Assembly (NCBI RefSeq): GCF_011927795.1
Contig: NZ_JAATJJ010000002.1
Span: forward strand, 310,001-374,000
Direction: 5' to 3'
Origin: Saonia flava
Lineage (GTDB): Bacteria > Bacteroidota > Bacteroidia > Flavobacteriales > Flavobacteriaceae
Length of the DNA: 64,000 nt
Position 1 is the stretch's first letter. The number at the start of each line of letters is the position of its first letter. The notes beneath the pieces were generated by a model. The model made no database searches, had not been told where the DNA came from, and saw only the letters and a list, made by a program, of their open reading frames with translations. Shown piece after piece: positions 53,070 through 62,022 of this stretch. A program made the translations under genes and the position numbers.

Positions 53070-54248
53070 ATGAAGGATGACTTTTTAAAATATCAGGCCC
53101 AAACCACTTCACATCCTTTGGCCATGGAAGTTTCCCATGCAAAGGGCAGTTATATTTATGATACAAAGGGCAATGCACATTTGGACTTTGTAGCTGGGGT
53201 TTCCGCTTGTAGTTTAGGCCATTGCCATCCCAAAGTGATAGCTGCAATACAGGAACAGACAGAAAAATATATGCACGTAATGGTTTATGGGGAATATATT
53301 CTAGAACCTGCAGTGGCATATACCAAACTACTGGCTTCCCTCCTACCACCTTCCTTAAACACTACCTACTTGGTAAATTCTGGAACAGAAGCCATAGAAG
53401 GTGCTTTAAAATTGGCTAGGCGTTTTACAGGAAGGTCAGAAATTATTTCTGCAAACAAGGCCTATCATGGCAATACCATGGGCAGTTTAAGTGTCATGGG
53501 GCACGAAGAACGAAAAAGTGCTTTTAGGCCGCTTATCCCGGATATTTCTTTTATCACTTTTAATGATGAATCTGATTTGGAAAAAATAACTTTAAAGACT
53601 GCGGCCGTTATCTTGGAGACCATTCAGGGAGGTGCCGGATTTATTGTTCCCAAAAACGATTATTTAAAAAAGGTTCGAAAAAAGTGCCATGAAACTGGCA
53701 CCCTATTAATCCTGGACGAAGTTCAACCAGGTTTAGGCCGTACAGGGAAACTTTTTGCTTTTGAACATTACGATTGTGTACCAGATATTTTGGTCATTGG
53801 CAAGGGTATGGCATCAGGGCTTCCCGTAGGAGCCTTTATATCTTCCAATACATTGATGCAATCCTTGCAACATAGCCCAAAATTGGGACATATAACCACC
53901 TTTGGCGGCAATCCTGTAATTGCATCAGCCTGTTTGGCTACCTTAAAAGAAATCTCAGAAAACAATCTGGTTTCTTCTGCCTTAGAAAAAGAAAAATTAT
54001 TTAGAGAATTGTTGGTTCATAACCATATAGAAGAAATAAGGGGGAAAGGACTCATGTTGGCCTTGATTATGAAAAATGAGGAAGTTGCCAACCAATTGAT
54101 CCTAAAATGTAAGGAGAACAATCTTATCCTTTTTTGGCTTTTATTTGAACCACGAGCAGTGCGAATATCACCGCCCTTAACTATGTCCCATGAAGAAATA
54201 AAAAAAGGATGTGCTATTATTCTTAAAGTATTAAATCAAATAAAATAA
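53070..54248 (+). CDS. Class III (ornithine/acetylornithine-type) aminotransferase
   Basis: 392 residues of fold-type I PLP enzymes: DFVAGVSACSLGHCHPKVIAAI, NSGTEAIEGALKLARRFTGR, ANKAYHGNTMGSLSVMG, VILETIQGGAGF, LLILDEVQPGLGRTGKLFAFEHY and the PLP-lysine motif DILVIGKGMASGLPVGAF. It is annotated in relatives as an aspartate aminotransferase family protein. The true amine donor is unclear, and no arginine genes are nearby. It probably shares a transcript with the OstA-like gene. Confidence 0.92.
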   Translation: MKDDFLKYQAQTTSHPLAMEVSHAKGSYIYDTKGNAHLDFVAGVSACSLGHCHPKVIAAIQEQTEKYMHVMVYGEYILEPAVAYTKLLASLLPPSLNTTYLVNSGTEAIEGALKLARRFTGRSEIISANKAYHGNTMGSLSVMGHEERKSAFRPLIPDISFITFNDESDLEKITLKTAAVILETIQGGAGFIVPKNDYLKKVRKKCHETGTLLILDEVQPGLGRTGKLFAFEHYDCVPDILVIGKGMASGLPVGAFISSNTLMQSLQHSPKLGHITTFGGNPVIASACLATLKEISENNLVSSALEKEKLFRELLVHNHIEEIRGKGLMLALIMKNEEVANQLILKCKENNLILFWLLFEPRAVRISPPLTMSHEEIKKGCAIILKVLNQIK

Positions 54249-54352
54249 TAATTTGTTAACTAAATTGTTAATAATATAGACCCCCATGGAAACATAAAGC
54301 ACTCTCAAAAAGAGTATTTTTAATTCCATAGTTAAACCAAGCCCGTAAACTT

Positions 54353-55756
54353 ATGGCGTTAGATTCTAACGAAAGACCCAGCAAACCCATAATTAAATTT
54401 GAATCCATGCTCAAGACAGATGATGTCTACTTTTTTGATGCGGAGGATTTTGAGGATATTATTCACCACTACCTTAACAACGGTAAAATATCATTGGCCA
54501 AAAAAGCTATAAAAATTGGGTTGCAGCAGCATCCACACAGTACGGAACTTAAACTTTTAAATGTTGAGGTACTTGTATTCGAAAACAATTTGGAAATTGC
54601 CGAGCAACATTTGGACAGCCTACAACTTTTGGATAGCAACAATGAAGAAATCTATATTCAACGTGCCAACATCTATTCCAAAAAAGATAATCATGATGCA
54701 GCGGTAGAGTTATTAAAAAAAGCATTGTCATTGGCAGAGAACAACTTTGAAATTTTCTCGCTCTTAGGAATGGAGTATCTTTTTATGGATGATTACCAAA
54801 TGGCAAAGGAGAACTTTATGAGATGTGTCTCTATGGATGAACAGGACTATGCTTCCCTATACAATGTAATCTATTGTTTTGAGTTTTTGGAAGACCATGA
54901 GGGTGGCATCCAATATCTAAATGATTATTTGGAAAGAAACCCCTATAGTGAAGTAGCATGGCACCAACTGGGAAAAATGTATGCAAGCAAAAAAATGTTA
55001 CAGGAAGCTATAGCCGCTTTTGACTTTGCCATAATATCAGACGACTCATTTATAGGGGCCTATTATGAAAAGGGCAAGGTCTTGGAAAAAATGGGCAAGT
55101 ACAACGAGGCCATAGGGAATTACGAAACCACTATAGAAATAGAAGATCCCACCTCACATGCCTATTTACGCATTGGTAGGTGCCATGAAAAATTGGGCAA
55201 CTATGACCAGGCCAAACATTTTTATTATCGAACAGTACACGAGGATCCGCTTTTAGATAAAGGTTGGTTGGCCATAACAGAGTTCCACTACAAAAAAGGA
55301 GAACATGAGAAAGCTTTGTACTACATAAATAAAGCTATTAATATTGATGAGGAAAACCCATTATACTGGAAAAAAAGCGCCAAAATATATACAGCACTAA
55401 AGAATTTTGATGAAGCCGATTTTTCCTATAAGCAAACAGTGGAGCTAGGCAATTATGAACTGGACACATGGATGAATTGGGGCAATGTAGTATTATTGGG
55501 TAGTACAGATTATAAATCGGTCATTCAAATATTGGAACAAGGGGTAGAATTTTATCCAGAAAATGCCGATATACTTTTTAAGATGGCAGGGGTTTATTTA
55601 ATGGACAATAATACAACTGATGCCATTGCCTGTCTGACCAATGCTTTTCAATTGGATTCTGATAAATTCTACCTTTTCCAAAATGAATTTCCCCAGTTTA
55701 GTGACTCAAAATTAGTTACTGATTTAATAAGTGATATTAAAAAAGCTTCCAGATAA
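54353..55756 (+). CDS. Large tetratricopeptide-repeat protein
   Basis: 467 residues with no signal peptide or TM. About ten TPR units run from residue ~45 to the end, for example AAVELLKKALSLAENNFEIFSLLGMEYL, AWHQLGKMYASKKMLQEAIAAFDFAI, GAYYEKGKVLEKMGKYNEAIGNYETTI and ISPLYWKKSAKIYTALKNFDEADFSYKQ-like repeats. It is a cytoplasmic scaffold whose partners are unknown. The DUF368 gene follows 27 bp later with its own promoter box. Confidence 0.88.
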   Translation: MALDSNERPSKPIIKFESMLKTDDVYFFDAEDFEDIIHHYLNNGKISLAKKAIKIGLQQHPHSTELKLLNVEVLVFENNLEIAEQHLDSLQLLDSNNEEIYIQRANIYSKKDNHDAAVELLKKALSLAENNFEIFSLLGMEYLFMDDYQMAKENFMRCVSMDEQDYASLYNVIYCFEFLEDHEGGIQYLNDYLERNPYSEVAWHQLGKMYASKKMLQEAIAAFDFAIISDDSFIGAYYEKGKVLEKMGKYNEAIGNYETTIEIEDPTSHAYLRIGRCHEKLGNYDQAKHFYYRTVHEDPLLDKGWLAITEFHYKKGEHEKALYYINKAINIDEENPLYWKKSAKIYTALKNFDEADFSYKQTVELGNYELDTWMNWGNVVLLGSTDYKSVIQILEQGVEFYPENADILFKMAGVYLMDNNTTDAIACLTNAFQLDSDKFYLFQNEFPQFSDSKLVTDLISDIKKASR

Positions 55757-55762
55757 AAAAAC

Positions 55763-55770
55763 TATTTTTG
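55763..55770 (+). promoter_or_regulatory. -7 promoter element of the DUF368 pair
   Basis: TATTTTTG, a perfect TAnnTTTG box in the short gap after the TPR gene, 13 nt before the ATG at 55784. Confidence 0.5.
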
Positions 55771-55783
55771 TTTTTTATCTTCT

Positions 55784-56701
55784 ATGGAAAACCGAAATTT
55801 TTTACACTATATATTCATTACACTTAAGGGAATGGCAATGGGCGCAGCAGATGTTGTTCCTGGGGTGTCTGGTGGTACAATTGCTTTTATCTCGGGGATT
55901 TACGAGGAACTTATCACCTCCATAAACAACATTGACCTTTCTCTTTTAAAAACACTTCGAAAAGAAGGCTTTAAGGCTTTCTGGAAACAGGTAAACGGCA
56001 ATTTTTTACTGGCTCTTTTTTTAGGCATAGGTATCAGCGTAATTTCTTTGGCAAAATTTATTAGTTGGTTGCTAGAGAACAAACCCATTTTGTTATGGTC
56101 ATTCTTTTTTGGCTTGGTTCTGGCCAGTATTATTATTGTGGGCAAGGCCATTGAAAAATGGAATTTAGGAACCATGGTCATGCTTTTATTGGGTGCGTTG
56201 ATCGCTTATTTTATTACCCAACTCCCGCCATCGGAAAACATAGCCAGCTTACCTTATTTATTTTTATCGGGTGCATTGGCAGTGTGTGCAATGATTCTCC
56301 CTGGAATTTCGGGAGCCTTTATTCTAGTTCTGTTGGGCTCCTATAAAACTATTTTAGACGCCGTTCATGAAAGGGACATTAAAATTGTGGCCACGGTTGC
56401 AGTGGGTGCCATTTTTGGGTTATTGAGCTTTGCCAAAGTATTAAAATGGATGTTCAGTCACTATAAAAATCTAACATTGGCAGTCCTTACAGGTTTTATT
56501 GTGGGTTCCATGAGCAAAATATGGCCTTGGAAAAAGGTTTTGGAAACCAAAATTTTTGGTGAGAAAACAATTGTGATAAAAGAACAAAATATCTTCCCTT
56601 GGAACTATGAAGGGGACAGCCAATTAATCTTAGCTGTTATCCTAGCTCTCACCGGTTTTTCTTTTATTTTTATCCTAGAAAAGTTAGCTTCAAAAAAATA
56701 A
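55784..56701 (+). CDS. DUF368 integral membrane protein (first copy)
   Basis: 305 residues with about eight hydrophobic segments. The family motifs are KGMAMGAADVVPGVSGGTIAFISGIYEELI at residues ~14-43, LPGISGAFILVLLGSYKTILDAV near 175-200 and VLTGFIVGSMSKIWPWKKVLE near 225-250. DUF368 proteins form the PopT group, related to DedA; some have been implicated in undecaprenyl-phosphate translocation in other bacteria, and a similar role in cell-envelope lipid recycling is plausible here. A second copy follows 13 bp later. Confidence 0.9.
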   Translation: MENRNFLHYIFITLKGMAMGAADVVPGVSGGTIAFISGIYEELITSINNIDLSLLKTLRKEGFKAFWKQVNGNFLLALFLGIGISVISLAKFISWLLENKPILLWSFFFGLVLASIIIVGKAIEKWNLGTMVMLLLGALIAYFITQLPPSENIASLPYLFLSGALAVCAMILPGISGAFILVLLGSYKTILDAVHERDIKIVATVAVGAIFGLLSFAKVLKWMFSHYKNLTLAVLTGFIVGSMSKIWPWKKVLETKIFGEKTIVIKEQNIFPWNYEGDSQLILAVILALTGFSFIFILEKLASKK

Positions 56702-56714
56702 CGGATATATAACC

Positions 56715-57725
56715 ATGGATCATTCCAGAACATTTTTGGACAAGTTTTTCCTTGTAATCAAGGGACTATGTATGGGTGCTGCCAATAAGGTGCCCGGTGT
56801 ATCTGGTGGAATAGTTGCTTTTGTTGGTGGTTTTTATGAAGAATTCATCTACTCTTTACAAAAGGTAAACCTAAAAGCGGCCAAGCTTTTTTTCAATGGT
56901 AGGTTCAAAAGTTTCTATCGTTACATCAATGGTCAGTTTTTGTTCCTTTTAATTTTTGGAATGCTCATAAGCTACTTTAGTGTTTCTAGAGTGTTGGACT
57001 ATTTTCTTGAAAGGAAAGAGCTTTTTGTTTGGGCAGCGTTTTTTGGGATGATATTGGGTTCCATTTATTACATAACCAAAAGTTTTGAGCATTGGAACAA
57101 AAAAACCATCATATCTGGTGTTATTGGATTGGTTATAGGGATTTCCATTAGTTTTTTGAATCCGGCAAAAGAGAATGATAACCTCTGGTTTATTTTTCTT
57201 TGTGGTATGATAAGTGTTTCGGGGATGACACTTCCTGGGCTATCTGGCTCCTTTATCCTTATTCTTTTAGGGAATTATGTACTTCTTTTGGTGGATTCTG
57301 TAAATGCCCTATACGATAGTTTTTCCGAAATTCTTAAGGGTGATTTTAGCTTTGTAAAAAATCAGGCACGTTTGCATACCCTAAAAATATTGTCCGTATT
57401 CACATTGGGTTCCGTAACAGGTTTGGTAAGTATTTCCCACTTATTAAGCTATGTTTTAAAACATTACAAACACATTACAACAGCTGTTCTCATAGGTTTT
57501 ATTACCGGCTCCCTGGGCGTTGTATGGCCCTGGAAAAGGAAAATGCTCAAAATGGACTTAAATGGTATGGTACAGTTGGATTCTGATGGGCGAGAGATTA
57601 TCACAAACTATGAACGTTATTTTCCAGATTTCAATATTTCTGAAACTTGGTGGGCCCTATTTTGTATTGTAATGGGAGTAACTGTTTTATTGGCATTGGA
57701 TTGGTATGGAAAACAAAGAAAATAA
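56715..57725 (+). CDS. DUF368 integral membrane protein (second copy)
   Basis: 336 residues with the same duplicated signature as its neighbour: KGLCMGAANKVPGVSGGIVAFVGGFYEEFI, LPGLSGSFILILLGNYVLLLVDSVNAL and VLIGFITGSLGVVWPWKRK. It differs by Asn-Lys in place of Asp-Val in the first motif and by a longer penultimate loop. The start at 56715 follows the first copy by 13 bp, and the 3' end overlaps aroE by 20 bp. A tandem heterodimer is possible. Confidence 0.9.
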   Translation: MDHSRTFLDKFFLVIKGLCMGAANKVPGVSGGIVAFVGGFYEEFIYSLQKVNLKAAKLFFNGRFKSFYRYINGQFLFLLIFGMLISYFSVSRVLDYFLERKELFVWAAFFGMILGSIYYITKSFEHWNKKTIISGVIGLVIGISISFLNPAKENDNLWFIFLCGMISVSGMTLPGLSGSFILILLGNYVLLLVDSVNALYDSFSEILKGDFSFVKNQARLHTLKILSVFTLGSVTGLVSISHLLSYVLKHYKHITTAVLIGFITGSLGVVWPWKRKMLKMDLNGMVQLDSDGREIITNYERYFPDFNISETWWALFCIVMGVTVLLALDWYGKQRK

Positions 57726-58458
57726 GAAATACAGATATGGGTTAATAGGAAAGAACATTTCCTATTCCTTTTCCAGAGGGTATTTTACAGAAAAGTTCAA
57801 GAACCTAAAGTTAGTAGACCATTCGTACGAAAATTTTGATCTACAAGCTATTAATGAATTCACCGAGCTCATAAAAACAAATACGGACATTAAAGGTTTT
57901 AATGTTACCATTCCTTACAAAGAAGCTATTATACCCTATCTATCCAAGCTAAACAAAAAAGCAAAAAAAATTGGAGCGGTAAATACCATAAAATTTACCA
58001 AAAGTGGGTTAAAAGGCTATAACACAGATATCTACGGGTTCAAAAAATCTATTCAACCCTTTTTAAAAGAACACCATAAAAAAGCATTGATATTGGGTAC
58101 TGGTGGTGCCTCAAAAGCAGTGGCCTTTGTGTTCAGGGAATTGGGCATTCCCTACAAATTTGTTTCCAGGAACCCTATGAAACACCAATTTTCATATGAT
58201 GATCTTAACAAAGAAACTATGCAATTGTATAGTATTCTTGTGAACTGTACACCTTTGGGCACCTACCCAAATATAGAGGGCAAGCCAGACATTTCCTATC
58301 AATTTATAACGAAGCAACACCTACTTTTTGATCTTATTTACAATCCAGAAAAAACTGCCTTCTTAAAAGAGGGGGAATCTAGAGGCGCCACAATTTGTAA
58401 TGGGCTAAAAATGTTGGAGTTACAGGCAGAAAAGTCATGGGAAATCTGGAACTCCTAA
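57706..58458 (+). CDS. aroE: Shikimate dehydrogenase
   Basis: 250 residues, short for the family (usually ~270). The ATG at 57706 lies within the end of the upstream gene. The motifs are YGLIGKNISYSFSRGYF (substrate Ser), FNVTIPYKEAIIPYL (catalytic Lys), GLKGYNTDIYGFKKSI (catalytic Asp) and the Rossmann LILGTGGASKAVAFVFRELG. It reduces 3-dehydroshikimate with NADPH in aromatic amino acid synthesis. The C-terminal helix (GLKMLELQAEKSWEIW) is typical. Confidence 0.94.
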   Translation: MENKENKKYRYGLIGKNISYSFSRGYFTEKFKNLKLVDHSYENFDLQAINEFTELIKTNTDIKGFNVTIPYKEAIIPYLSKLNKKAKKIGAVNTIKFTKSGLKGYNTDIYGFKKSIQPFLKEHHKKALILGTGGASKAVAFVFRELGIPYKFVSRNPMKHQFSYDDLNKETMQLYSILVNCTPLGTYPNIEGKPDISYQFITKQHLLFDLIYNPEKTAFLKEGESRGATICNGLKMLELQAEKSWEIWNS

Positions 58459-58475
58459 TCAAAATTTAGCGGTAT

Positions 58476-58483
58476 TACTTTTG
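58476..58483 (+). promoter_or_regulatory. -7 promoter element of the DUF349 gene
   Basis: TACTTTTG, a perfect TAnnTTTG match, 55 nt before the TTG start at 58539. Confidence 0.5.
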
Positions 58484-58538
58484 CAATTCCCAAGGTTGTT
58501 AGTATCTTAACATCGCTATACATTAAACTTGCTGAGAA

Positions 58539-60593
58539 TTGGAAAAGAAAGACGAGCAACTACACACTGATGTAGGGGGAGAAAAAAAATCAGAAACTAC
58601 CGAAATCCAAAGCGATTCGGAGAAAAGCCCTGAGGTTAAAATTGAAAAAGAAAAAACCTCTGAAACCATTGAAGAGGTGGAAAATACGGAACATTCCGAG
58701 GAATCCTCCAGTGAAGTAGAAAAAGATACGGAAGGTGAAGTTTCCGAAGATGTTTTGGAGGAGATTGACGAAACCAATGCCGAAGATGCCGAGGATGCGG
58801 ACAATCACCAAAGGCACCAAATTCCTATTTTGGACTACCATGCCCTATCCATGGAAAACTTGGTTGGCGAACTGCAGCGCCTGGTACGAAATGAAAAAGT
58901 ACAGGCCATAAAGAAGCATGTAGATGGTATAAAGTACGAGTTCGACCTTAAATTCCAAGATTTTTTAGAGCACAAAAAGGAAGAGTTTATTTCCAACGGT
59001 GGCAATGAAATAGATTTTAGGTACAATTCTGTAACCAAAAGGCAGTTCAACGAAGTCTATTCCGACTATCGTGAAAAACGCAATCAGTATTATAAATCCT
59101 TAGAACAGAATTTAAAAGCCAACCTTGCAAAAAGATTGGAACTAATTGAGGAATTAAAGGGATTGGTCAATGTGGAGGAAGACATTAACACCACCTATAA
59201 AAATTTTAAGAACATACAAGAAAGCTGGCGCAATGCGGGACCTATTCCCAGAACCCATTACAATGATGTTTGGCGTACCTACCAACACCATATAGAAATC
59301 TTTTATGATTTTCTACATCTCAACAGGGAATTGCGGGACTTGGACTTTAAGCACAATTTAGAGGAAAAGCTAAAAATTGTGGAGCGTGCAGAAGCATTGG
59401 CCAATGAGCAAGATCTAGGAAGGGCTTTCCAAGAATTACAAACCTTGCACAAGGTTTGGAAAGAGGATATTGGTCCGGTAGACAAGGAACACAGGGAAGA
59501 GATATGGGAGCGTTTTAGCAATGCCACAAAGGCCATGCACCAGCGTAGACAGGACTTTTATAAGGAACTGGACAAATCCTACGAGGCAAATCTGGAAAAA
59601 AAGCACGAAATCATTAATGCCATTAGGACCATTGCCACCAATGTATCCAACAACCACAAAACATTGCAACAGCAAATAAAAAGTGTTGAGGCCCTTCGCG
59701 AAGATTTTTTTAAGGCTGGAAAAGTGCCCCAAAATGTAAATGAAAAAACATGGGCATCCTTTAAGGAGGCCGTTAGAACTTTTAACCGTAATAAAAATAA
59801 TTACTACAAAAATCTTAAAAAGGACCAACAAGAGAATCTTGACAAAAAGAGAGCGCTATTGGCCCTTGCAGTTTCTTTAAAGGATAGTGAGGATTGGGAT
59901 ACGGCCACCCCAGAAATGAAACGTATCCAAAGTGAGTGGAAAAAAATTGGACATGTTCCCAGAAAATTTTCTGATAAAATCTGGAACGAGTTCAAGACTG
60001 CTTGTAACCACTATTTTGATAGGCTGCATTCCAAAAAGAACAGTGCTTTTAAAGTTGAACAAGAAAATTTTGAGAAAAAAAGTGCCTGTATGGACAGGTT
60101 AAAGGCCTTTGAGTTGACCAATGATAGACAAAAAGACCTAGCCGCCATAAAAAAGTTTATAGAAGAATGGAAAACTTATGGACGGGTACCCTACAATAAA
60201 AAGAACATTGACGCAAAGTTCAATAAGATTTTGGATGCCATTTTCAAAAAGATGGATGTGAGCAGGCAAGAATCCGAGCTATTAAAATACGGCAACAAAA
60301 TACAGGCATTGGCAAAGGCCGATAACGAAAGGGCCATATCCAATGAAAGGACTTTTATCCGTAGAAAAATAGACGAGTCCAAGAGTGAGATCCGCCAATT
60401 GGAAAACAACATGCAATTTTTCTCCAATGCATCCGAGGACAGTCCATTGGTGCAAGATGTTATTAAAAACCTGAACAAGCAAAAAGAGGGACTGGAGACT
60501 TGGAAAGCCAAGCTTAAAAAACTCAACATCATGGAGAACAAGCTAAATAGAGAGGATGATGTGGAGGATACAGATTCTTCCGAAGAGGAATAA
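58539..60593 (+). CDS. DUF349 multi-repeat coiled-coil protein
   Basis: 684 residues with a TTG start at 58539, since no ATG occurs in the acidic N-terminus. Residues 1-90 are extremely acidic (Glu/Ser/Thr-rich, probably disordered). From ~105 to 600 there are about six DUF349 units, each with a Trp-containing helix pair such as NIQESWRNAGPIPRTHYNDVWRTY, LHKVWKEDIGPVDKEHREEIWERF, VPQNVNEKTWASFKEA and IQSEWKKIGHVPRKFSDKIWNEF. It is a cytoplasmic helical-array protein. The C-terminus is again acidic. DUF349 proteins are unassigned, and a scaffold or nucleoid/RNA-binding role is speculation. Confidence 0.9.
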   Translation: MEKKDEQLHTDVGGEKKSETTEIQSDSEKSPEVKIEKEKTSETIEEVENTEHSEESSSEVEKDTEGEVSEDVLEEIDETNAEDAEDADNHQRHQIPILDYHALSMENLVGELQRLVRNEKVQAIKKHVDGIKYEFDLKFQDFLEHKKEEFISNGGNEIDFRYNSVTKRQFNEVYSDYREKRNQYYKSLEQNLKANLAKRLELIEELKGLVNVEEDINTTYKNFKNIQESWRNAGPIPRTHYNDVWRTYQHHIEIFYDFLHLNRELRDLDFKHNLEEKLKIVERAEALANEQDLGRAFQELQTLHKVWKEDIGPVDKEHREEIWERFSNATKAMHQRRQDFYKELDKSYEANLEKKHEIINAIRTIATNVSNNHKTLQQQIKSVEALREDFFKAGKVPQNVNEKTWASFKEAVRTFNRNKNNYYKNLKKDQQENLDKKRALLALAVSLKDSEDWDTATPEMKRIQSEWKKIGHVPRKFSDKIWNEFKTACNHYFDRLHSKKNSAFKVEQENFEKKSACMDRLKAFELTNDRQKDLAAIKKFIEEWKTYGRVPYNKKNIDAKFNKILDAIFKKMDVSRQESELLKYGNKIQALAKADNERAISNERTFIRRKIDESKSEIRQLENNMQFFSNASEDSPLVQDVIKNLNKQKEGLETWKAKLKKLNIMENKLNREDDVEDTDSSEEE

Positions 60594-60638
60594 ATAACCA
60601 TGCTCCAATAGTCCAAAACCTACAAAGTATAAATTAAA

Positions 60639-61769
60639 ATGAACCTAAAGCTCGTCCTATCTGTTCTAATACTATTATTTATGAGCGCCAAAGGAAATTC
60701 CCAATGGAAATTAATGGATAAAAATGCCACTAGGGAAACCAAAAAGCTTTTTAAAAGTCTAAAGAAAATCCAAAAAAGAGGAACCATTTTTGCGCACCAG
60801 CATGCAACGGAATATGGTCGTGGGTGGATGGGCGATGAAGACCGATCAGATGTAAAATCTGTTGTGGGCACACATCCCGGAATGATCGGGGTGGATTTTA
60901 GTGGTTTTACGGGTAGAAATCCAGAAGAATATAAGTCTAGGTTAAAAAAAGTGGTAGAAGACACTTATAACAGAGGGGGTGTAATAACCATTGCCTGGCA
61001 TTTTTACAATCCTGTAGGACCTGGCGGGTTCTATTGGCAAGATTCCATTTCTACGCCGGTGGTTCGTAGATTGATCCCCAATGGAGACGCACATGAGCAG
61101 TATAAAGAAATTTTAGATGGTATTGCAGAATGGGCCAATAGTTGCAGGGGAAAAAATGGGGAACTGGTTCCCATGATCTTTAGACCTTACCATGAGTTTG
61201 ATGGCGATTGGTTCTGGTGGGGTGCAAGCCATTGCACGGTAGATGAGTTTAAAACCTTATGGAAATTTACAGCCAGTTATCTTAGGGACACCAAAAATGT
61301 ACATAATTTTATTTGGGCCTTTTCACCGGACAATAAGTTTAATACCCAAGAAGAATACCTAGAACGCTACCCTGGCAATGAATGGGTAGATATGGTTGGC
61401 ATGGACAATTATGCGGATATGGGCAGGGACCGGTACGATTTGGACACTGCAATTAAAAAGCTGAGAATAGTATCCGATTACGCAAAAAAGAACAAAAAAC
61501 TGGCTGCTTTTACAGAAACTGGACTGGAATCTATTCCCAATACCACATGGTGGACAGAGTCTATGTTAAAAGTAATGAAGGCAGACGGATTACGGCTTTC
61601 CTATGTACTGGTCTGGCGTAATGATAGTAGAAGCAAAACCCATTACTATGCCCCGCATCCCGGGCATAAAAGTGTACCAGATTTTGAGAAATTCTTTGAA
61701 GACAAGTTTACTTGGTTTGAGGACGACCTGGCCAAAAAGAACATTTATAAGAAGAGACGAGCCAAATAG
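60639..61769 (+). CDS. Glycoside hydrolase family 26 beta-mannanase
   Basis: 376 residues with a signal peptide (LVLSVLILLFMSAKGNS). The GH26 barrel is complete: GTIFAHQHATEYGRGW, GVDFSGF, ITIAWHFYNPVG, acid/base Glu186 in MIFRPYHEFDGDWFWWG, WAFSPDN, DMVGMDNYAD and the nucleophile Glu293 in AAFTETGLES, followed by WWTESML. It hydrolyses internal beta-1,4-mannosidic bonds and is periplasmic or secreted. No carbohydrate-binding module, T9SS tail, or SusC/D pair is present. It is the last recognisable gene before the repeat-rich right end. Confidence 0.93.
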   Translation: MNLKLVLSVLILLFMSAKGNSQWKLMDKNATRETKKLFKSLKKIQKRGTIFAHQHATEYGRGWMGDEDRSDVKSVVGTHPGMIGVDFSGFTGRNPEEYKSRLKKVVEDTYNRGGVITIAWHFYNPVGPGGFYWQDSISTPVVRRLIPNGDAHEQYKEILDGIAEWANSCRGKNGELVPMIFRPYHEFDGDWFWWGASHCTVDEFKTLWKFTASYLRDTKNVHNFIWAFSPDNKFNTQEEYLERYPGNEWVDMVGMDNYADMGRDRYDLDTAIKKLRIVSDYAKKNKKLAAFTETGLESIPNTTWWTESMLKVMKADGLRLSYVLVWRNDSRSKTHYYAPHPGHKSVPDFEKFFEDKFTWFEDDLAKKNIYKKRRAK

Positions 61770-61866
61770 TTACCCCCATTGCCTCCCTCCTTACTTATGA
61801 ATAAATTATATTCCCAATAACGCAAAATCCATAAGATACGGCTACTATGTGGCCTTCTTAAGTCCT

Positions 61867-61912
61867 GTTATTTGGGACACGGTGACCAAAAAATGACAGG
61901 TTCCCAAACAAC
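61867..61912. repeat. Imperfect inverted repeat, GTTATTTGGGA / TCCCAAACAAC
   Basis: GTTATTTGGGA (61867-61877) and TCCCAAACAAC (61902-61912) pair at 10 of 11 positions around a 24-nt middle that contains GGTGACC. It is too far from the GH26 stop, and lacks a T tract, to be a clear terminator. It could be a minimal mobile-element end pair or a structured RNA. Confidence 0.5.
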
Positions 61913-61948
61913 AGTCATGCGATTTTGCTATATTTCCTTAAAATTAGC

Positions 61949-62011
61949 CACCAACGCTCCAACCCGCACACTGCTTTCGCAGATGTCGTACATAGCGCGG
62001 CGTTGTACACC
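61949..62011. repeat. attC-like folded site upstream of the first accessory gene
   Basis: CAACGC (61952-61957) pairs with GCGTTG (62000-62005). Inside lies a second stem, CTGC-GCAG (61971-61974 with 61979-61982). The outer end continues as GTTGTACACC (62002-62011), which is repeated inverted at the end of the following gene. The AAC...GTT outer arms with an inner stem and about 60 nt length are the general layout of integron attC sites. Core bases deviate from RYYYAAC/GTTRRRY, so the assignment is tentative. Confidence 0.45.
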
Positions 62012-62022
62012 ATTAAAGCACT

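Larger units (their letters stand above)
61770..62022. other. Non-coding gap with two dyad elements before the accessory genes
   Basis: No gene was found here on either strand. The gap contains an inverted repeat (61867-61912) and a hairpin-rich attC-like segment (61949-62011), described separately. It marks the change from the conserved chromosomal backbone to unrecognised genes. Confidence 0.6.

Noticed and set aside
60400-60620. Minus-strand frames inside the DUF349 gene and similar Ser/Phe-rich reverse frames across the window
   Set aside because: They are shadows of Lys/Glu-rich coding sequence on the other strand.
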